A DNA stretch of 17,457 bases, taken from assembly GCA_015655225.1 (NCBI GenBank), contig JAATFK010000700.1, positions 1 to 17,457 of the forward strand. Direction: 5' to 3'. Shown in pieces: positions 13,611 to 17,457 of the stretch (positions are counted from its first letter, which is position 1; every line of letters begins with the position of its first letter). This DNA comes from Solirubrobacterales bacterium (GTDB lineage Bacteria; Actinomycetota; Thermoleophilia; Solirubrobacterales; Solirubrobacteraceae). Below the pieces are notes generated by a model. That model saw only the letters and a list, made by a program, of their open reading frames with translations, searched no databases and had not been told where the DNA came from. The translations under genes were made by a program, and so were the position numbers.

Positions 13611-14668
13611 GCCGCGCGTTCGACCCCTTCTCCGGACGCCTCATCGGGACTCGCTAGATCGATCGCTCCAACGTCTTGGAGTGGCAATTGGGAGATACTG
13701 CGCTCCGTGAGGCGGACGGGCGGGAGCGCGGCGGCGCGGGCGGGCGGCGCGGCGGCGGCCGCGGGCGCGGCGGGCAGACGGACGGGGCGCGGGGCGATGT
13801 CGGCCCGCCACGTCACGCACGGCACCGGCGCGCCGTCGTGGCGGCCGGTGCTCGGGTCGCAGCCGTGGTCGGGGCAGACGCGCAGCGTGCCGCCGCGCGT
13901 GCGGAGCGCGGCCGTCAGCGGTGCGAGGAGGTCGCGGTCCGCCGCCTCCAGCGCGGCGACCTTCGCAGCACCATCGAGCTCGTGCGCCGCCTCGTCGGGG
14001 CCGCCGACGTGGACCACCACCCGCGCACAACCGCCCGCCAGCGCGCGCAGCGCCGCGTCGGCCTTCGCCGCCAGGTCGCTTCCCGGCCGGCCGGTCGCCC
14101 CGGGCGGGATGACGACGCGCGCGCCGAGCAGCCGGGCGATGCCGGCGGCCGCGCCGCGCGCGGCGACCATCACGGTGTCGCCGTCGAGGACCCGGGGCGG
14201 GACGACGCCCTCGGGCCAGACGTGGCGGCCGTCGTCTCCCGCGCACGCGGGCAGCGGTGCCGGCCCGACCGCGAGCAGCCGGTGGCCGCCGAGCGTGTGG
14301 ACGGCGTGGCGTGGCAGCAGCGCATCCAGCTCCAGTGCGGTCGCGCCTGTGTGCGCCGCGCTCGCGCGGCCGCCGTCGCCGGCGCGCACGTCGATCCGCC
14401 AGGCCCGCTCGTCCGGCGCCAAGAACAGCTCGCGTGCGGCCGCCTCGACCGCGCCGCGATCGACCGGCGCCGGCGGCGTCCAGCCGAGCAGCGCCGGGAT
14501 CGCGGACTCGGAGCCGGCCGGGAGCCCGCGCGCGACCGTCCGCACACGTGACAGCTTGCCCGCCGCGACGAGCGCGTCGAGCGTCGGGGTGCGGGCGCGC
14601 TCGAGGCTCGTCGGGCCGTCGCCGATCGGCTCGCTCGCGCCGTCGAGGATCACGAGGACGTCCGTCAC
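13607..14668 (-). CDS. ApgM-like alkaline-phosphatase-superfamily phosphomutase/phosphatase in the cob operon
   Basis: The 353-residue protein belongs to the iPGM/ApgM branch of the alkaline phosphatase superfamily. All seven metal/catalytic residues of cofactor-independent phosphoglycerate mutase have counterparts: D9 (I-L-D-G), S53 (A-G-S-E-S-A), D225 and H229 (G-P-D-E-A-A-H-E), D267-H268 (C-P-D-H-G-C) and H277 (G-R-H-D-G). It is shorter than typical ApgM (about 400) and has an Ala/Pro-rich stretch near residues 295-318 before the C-terminus. The GTG at 14668 overlaps the cobO stop (GTGA) and the end overlaps cobB (ATGA), so it is embedded in the B12 operon. No standard B12 enzyme is of this family. 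It may be an alpha-ribazole phosphate phosphatase, a supplier of threonine phosphate, or another phospho-transfer enzyme; all are inference. Confidence 0.85.
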   Translation of the reverse strand: MTDVLVILDGASEPIGDGPTSLERARTPTLDALVAAGKLSRVRTVARGLPAGSESAIPALLGWTPPAPVDRGAVEAAARELFLAPDERAWRIDVRAGDGGRASAAHTGATALELDALLPRHAVHTLGGHRLLAVGPAPLPACAGDDGRHVWPEGVVPPRVLDGDTVMVAARGAAAGIARLLGARVVIPPGATGRPGSDLAAKADAALRALAGGCARVVVHVGGPDEAAHELDGAAKVAALEAADRDLLAPLTAALRTRGGTLRVCPDHGCDPSTGRHDGAPVPCVTWRADIAPRPVRLPAAPAAAAAPPARAAALPPVRLTERSISQLPLQDVGAIDLASPDEASGEGVERAA

Positions 14669-15297
14669 CACTCGATCCCCTGCTGGGCGCGGATGCCGGC
14701 GTCCATCGGGTGCTTGACCTTCGTCACCTCGGAGACGAGGTCGGCCAGCTCCAGCAGCTCGGGGGCGGCGTCGCGGCCGGTGATGACGACGTGCTGGAAG
14801 CCGGGACGGTCGCGCAGGGTCGCGACGACGTCGTCGACCTCGATCCAGCCCCACTTGATCGGGTAGGTGATCTCGTCGAGCAGCAGGAACTCGTAGCGCT
14901 CGGCGGCGATCGCGCGCTTCACCTCGGCCCAGCCCTCGCGGGCGAGGTCGGCGGACTCGTCGAGGTCGCGGGAGAGCCACGACCAGCCGTCGCCCATCTT
15001 CTCCCAGTCGATCCCGCCGAGGGCCTGCGCGGCTCTCGCCTCGCCGACCTTCCACTTGCCCGACTTGACGAACTGGAAGACGCCGCAGCGGTAGCCCCGC
15101 GCCCACGAGCGCAGCAGCATCCCGAACGCGGAGGTGCTCTTGCCCTTGCCCTGCCCCGTGATCACCATCACGAGCGGCTTGTCGCGCGGCTTGCGGCGCT
15201 TCGGCTCGGCGCTGCCCTGGTCGCCCGGACGGTGCGGCACGTCCACGTCGTCGCCGCCGTGACGGGCGAGCTGGCTCGGCTGGTCGGCTGCGGTCAT
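14665..15297 (-). CDS. cobO: Cob(I)yrinic acid a,c-diamide adenosyltransferase
   Basis: CobO (BtuR/CobA type) transfers the 5'-deoxyadenosyl group of ATP to the cob(I)alt centre. The 210-residue protein has a charged, probably flexible N-terminus (about 1-40, K-R-R-K-P-R-D-K), the modified P-loop T47-G-Q-G-K-G-K-S-T55, then Q-F-V-K-S-G-K-W, L-L-L-D-E-I-T-Y-P-I-K-W-G-W, H-V-V-I-T-G-R-D-A and the C-terminal V-K-H-P-M-D-A-G-I-x-A-Q-x-G-I-E-W. The ATG at 15297 overlaps the chelatase stop (ATGA, 15294-15297). The frame is open upstream to 16665, but that is antisense-like text within the chelatase gene. Confidence 0.96.
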   Translation of the reverse strand: MTAADQPSQLARHGGDDVDVPHRPGDQGSAEPKRRKPRDKPLVMVITGQGKGKSTSAFGMLLRSWARGYRCGVFQFVKSGKWKVGEARAAQALGGIDWEKMGDGWSWLSRDLDESADLAREGWAEVKRAIAAERYEFLLLDEITYPIKWGWIEVDDVVATLRDRPGFQHVVITGRDAAPELLELADLVSEVTKVKHPMDAGIRAQQGIEW

Positions 15298-17450
15298 GCG
15301 GCGCTCCTGCGGATCGTGGACGGCGGGGCGAGCTGGTGCACGCGACCCCCGGCCGCCGTCGCCAGGTCGGCCGCGAGGCCGAGGCGCACCGCCCCGTCCT
15401 CGGTGTCGACGACGTGGACGGCGGAGGCGGCGGAGCCGAGCGAGCGCGCGGCGGCGGGAACCGCGCGCTCGGGATCGCTGACGCGGGCGTCGGTGAGAAC
15501 GATCGCAACGGAGCGGCGCCCGCGCTCCCGCAGGGCCTCCCGGCGAATCACGCGCTCGGCCTCGCGGAGGCCGGCGGCGAGCGGGGTGCGGCCGCCGGTC
15601 GGCAAGGCGCGGATCGCGGCGGCCGCCTGCTGGAGGGGAGCGCCGGGGGCGACCAGCAGCTCCGCGCGCGCGTCGCGAAAGGCGATCACGGCGACGCGGT
15701 CGCGACGGGCGTAGGCGTCGCGCAGGAGGCCGATGAGGGCGCCCTTGACGCGCGCGAGCCGCTGCCGGGCGCCCATCGAGCCGCTGGCATCGACGACGAG
15801 GCAGAGCAGCACGCTCTCGCGCCCCGCGCGGACGTGCTCGCGGAGGGGGGTGGTGGGGGTGGCGCGGCGGGGGGAGGCGGGCGCGGCGGGGGTGGTGGCG
15901 GCGGCGAGCGAGGCGGCAGCGGGCGCGGCGGCAGCTCCCCTCGCGAGGCCGGCGTCGAGGATCCGAGCACGCAGGGTTGCGACCAGCGCGATGTCGCGCG
16001 GCTCGCCTCCGCTCGCTCCGGCGGGACGGCTGTCGATCGCTCCGGCGCCCGGGCCGCGCGTGCGGGCGCGGCGGCCGGCGGGGCCGTCGCCGGCGCCCGC
16101 GAGTGCGAGGGCCGCGAGCGGGAGGTGCGCCGGCGCGGGCGGGTCCCGCCGTTCGCGCGCGGCGACGCCCGGGACCGGGTCGCCCCCGGCGGCCGGCGCG
16201 GCCGGGTCGTGGCGCGGTGGGGCCGAGACGGACGCGTCGCGGCCAGCACCGTGCTCGCCCGCGGATCCCGCGCCGCCGCCGGGGCCGGCGGCGCCGGGCC
16301 CCTCGGGCGCTCCGGCGCTGGGCGCCCCGCCGCTCGGCGCCCCGCTGCGGGCTGGCGCGCCGTTCCCGGACGCCCCCGCCCCGCCCTCGCCGTCGGGGCC
16401 GCCGCCCGAAGGCGCACCGCCACCCGAAGGCCCGTCGTCCTCCGGCAGATCGGAGCCGTCGAGCGCCCGCTCCAGCTCGTCGTCCGCGCCGCCGCGCGCC
16501 CCGTCGAGCGGGTCGCGGTGGCGGCGGTGCGCGAGTGCCAGCGCGGCGGCGCGGCGCACGTGGTCCTCCCCCACCTCCTCGGCCCCGTCGAGCGCGGCGA
16601 GCGCCCGGGCGGCGCGCGCGCAGACGATGTCGCCGCGCACCCCGTCGATCCCCAACTGAGCGCACGCGCCGGTGATCCGCAACAGCTCGCGCTCCGGCAG
16701 CCGCACCGCGCCGACGAGCGCGCGCGCCGTCGCGATCCGCTCGCGCAGCGCGTTCTCGGCGTCGACCCAGCGCAGCGCGAAGCCTGCCGGATCCGCCTCG
16801 AACGCGAGCCGGCGGCGCACGATCTCGGCCCGCTGCGCCGGGTCGCGCGGGGCACGCACCTCGACGCCGAGGCCGAAGCGGTCGAGCAGCTGCGGGCGCA
16901 GCTCGCCCTCCTCGACGTTCATCGTCCCGACCAGCAGGAAGCGGGCGGCGTGCGACGCCGAGACGGCCTCGCGCTCGACCCGCGCGACGCCGGAGGCGGC
17001 CGCGTCGAGCAGCGCGTCCACGAGGTGGTCGGGCAGCAGGTTGACCTCGTCCACGTAGAGGATCCCCTGGTGCGCACGGGCCAGCAGGCCGGGCTCGAAC
17101 GCCTGCTCGCCGGCGAGCGCCCGGCCGAGGTCGAGCGCGCCGACGAGCCGGTCGAGCGTCGCGCCGAGCGGCAGCTCGACGAGCGTGGCGGCGCGCGGGG
17201 CGACCGCCGCGTCGGCCGGCACGGGGCCGTCGGGCGCCAGCTCCCCGGGCCCTAACGCGAACGCCTGACCGGCGGCCGCGCCCACCGGCGGCAGCAGCGG
17301 CGCGAGGGCACGCACGGCGGTCGACTTCGCGGTTCCCCGCTCGCCCCGCACGAGCACCCCGCCGACCTCGGGCGCGACCGCGTTGACGAGCAACGCCTCG
17401 ACCAGCGCCTCCTGGCCGACCAGAGCGGAGAGCGGGTACGCCACGGTCAC
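15294..17450 (-). CDS. Putative cobaltochelatase subunit, ChlI-ChlD-like AAA+/VWA fusion
   Basis: The 718-residue protein combines a magnesium-chelatase ChlI-type AAA+ motor (residues about 5-330; Walker A G36-E-R-G-T-A-K-S-T44, Walker B with D134-E135 in I-L-Y-V-D-E-V-N-L-L, then G-T-M-N-V-E-E-G-E-L-R-P-Q-L-L-D-R-F), a long Gly/Ala/Pro-rich linker (about 340-545) and a C-terminal von Willebrand A domain with MIDAS D554-x-S556-x-S558 and a later G-G-R-T-P-L-A. This is the one-piece partner of CobN used for ATP-driven cobalt insertion in many actinobacteria, in place of CobS plus CobT. The GTG at 17450 is part of a GTGA that fits a 4-base overlap with a gene beyond the edge, likely cobN; a second in-frame GTG at 17444 is possible. 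Confidence 0.9.
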   Translation of the reverse strand: MTVAYPLSALVGQEALVEALLVNAVAPEVGGVLVRGERGTAKSTAVRALAPLLPPVGAAAGQAFALGPGELAPDGPVPADAAVAPRAATLVELPLGATLDRLVGALDLGRALAGEQAFEPGLLARAHQGILYVDEVNLLPDHLVDALLDAAASGVARVEREAVSASHAARFLLVGTMNVEEGELRPQLLDRFGLGVEVRAPRDPAQRAEIVRRRLAFEADPAGFALRWVDAENALRERIATARALVGAVRLPERELLRITGACAQLGIDGVRGDIVCARAARALAALDGAEEVGEDHVRRAAALALAHRRHRDPLDGARGGADDELERALDGSDLPEDDGPSGGGAPSGGGPDGEGGAGASGNGAPARSGAPSGGAPSAGAPEGPGAAGPGGGAGSAGEHGAGRDASVSAPPRHDPAAPAAGGDPVPGVAARERRDPPAPAHLPLAALALAGAGDGPAGRRARTRGPGAGAIDSRPAGASGGEPRDIALVATLRARILDAGLARGAAAAPAAASLAAATTPAAPASPRRATPTTPLREHVRAGRESVLLCLVVDASGSMGARQRLARVKGALIGLLRDAYARRDRVAVIAFRDARAELLVAPGAPLQQAAAAIRALPTGGRTPLAAGLREAERVIRREALRERGRRSVAIVLTDARVSDPERAVPAAARSLGSAASAVHVVDTEDGAVRLGLAADLATAAGGRVHQLAPPSTIRRSAA

Positions 17451-17457
17451 GAGGCCG

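Noticed and set aside
12066..14717. 883-codon open frame on the plus strand
   Set aside because: It runs antisense across cobB, the CobU-CobD fusion and the ApgM-like gene, is Arg/Gly/Ala/Ser-rich without recognisable motifs, and is explained by high GC suppressing stop codons opposite real genes.
15336..17255. 639-codon open frame on the plus strand
   Set aside because: Antisense to the AAA+/VWA chelatase gene, whose Walker and MIDAS motifs are intact; the plus-strand translation has no family features.
1..17457. CRISPR arrays, tRNA/rRNA genes, insertion sequences, attachment sites
   Set aside because: No regularly spaced repeats, no tRNA-like cloverleaf, no transposase or integrase motifs, and no target-site duplications were noticed.

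Overview
The window is very GC-rich DNA with tightly packed genes and strong G/C preference at third codon positions. The gene content (a CobI-CobJ fusion, a one-piece AAA+/VWA chelatase subunit, a DrrB-type exporter permease, two MarR regulators) fits a high-GC actinobacterium. My guess is the Thermoleophilia/Solirubrobacterales (Conexibacter-like) branch; this is inference from gene style, not a database match.

Left part (1-4190): the 3' end of an ABC-2 exporter permease converges on a dodecin gene, with a perfect 11-bp hairpin between them. A MarR-type regulator follows that has no ordinary start codon. Divergent from it is an FMN-dependent NADH:quinone/azo reductase (AzoR). Next come a conserved hypothetical protein with a Cys/Cys/Cys/His C-terminus and, divergent from it, a 3-hydroxyacyl-CoA dehydrogenase. 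Their shared 106-bp intergenic region carries back-to-back promoter-like elements around a near-perfect palindrome. A second MarR regulator on the minus strand closes this part.

Right part (4276-17457): an aerobic cobalamin (B12) biosynthesis locus in two convergent operons. The plus operon begins with a promoter-like element and a cobalamin riboswitch and encodes CobG, CobH and a CobI-CobJ fusion. The minus operon enters from the right edge and encodes a ChlI/ChlD-like cobaltochelatase subunit, CobO, an ApgM/alkaline-phosphatase-superfamily protein, CobB, a CobU-CobD fusion, CobL, CobM and CobK. Every junction inside both operons is a 4-base ATGA or GTGA overlap, so translation is probably coupled throughout. 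The two operons overlap tail to tail by 13 bp.

Together these genes cover most steps from precorrin-2 to hydrogenobyrinate a,c-diamide, then cobalt insertion, adenosylation, aminopropanol-phosphate supply and nucleotide-loop activation. Not seen here are CobA, CobF, CobN (probably just beyond the right edge), CobQ, CbiB/CobD(Pd), CobS/CobV, CobT and a classical alpha-ribazole phosphatase (CobC). The most interesting item is the ApgM-like protein at 13607-14668. It keeps all seven metal/catalytic residues of the cofactor-independent phosphoglycerate mutase fold and sits inside the coupled cob operon. It is a candidate for a missing phosphatase or phospho-transfer step of B12 synthesis.
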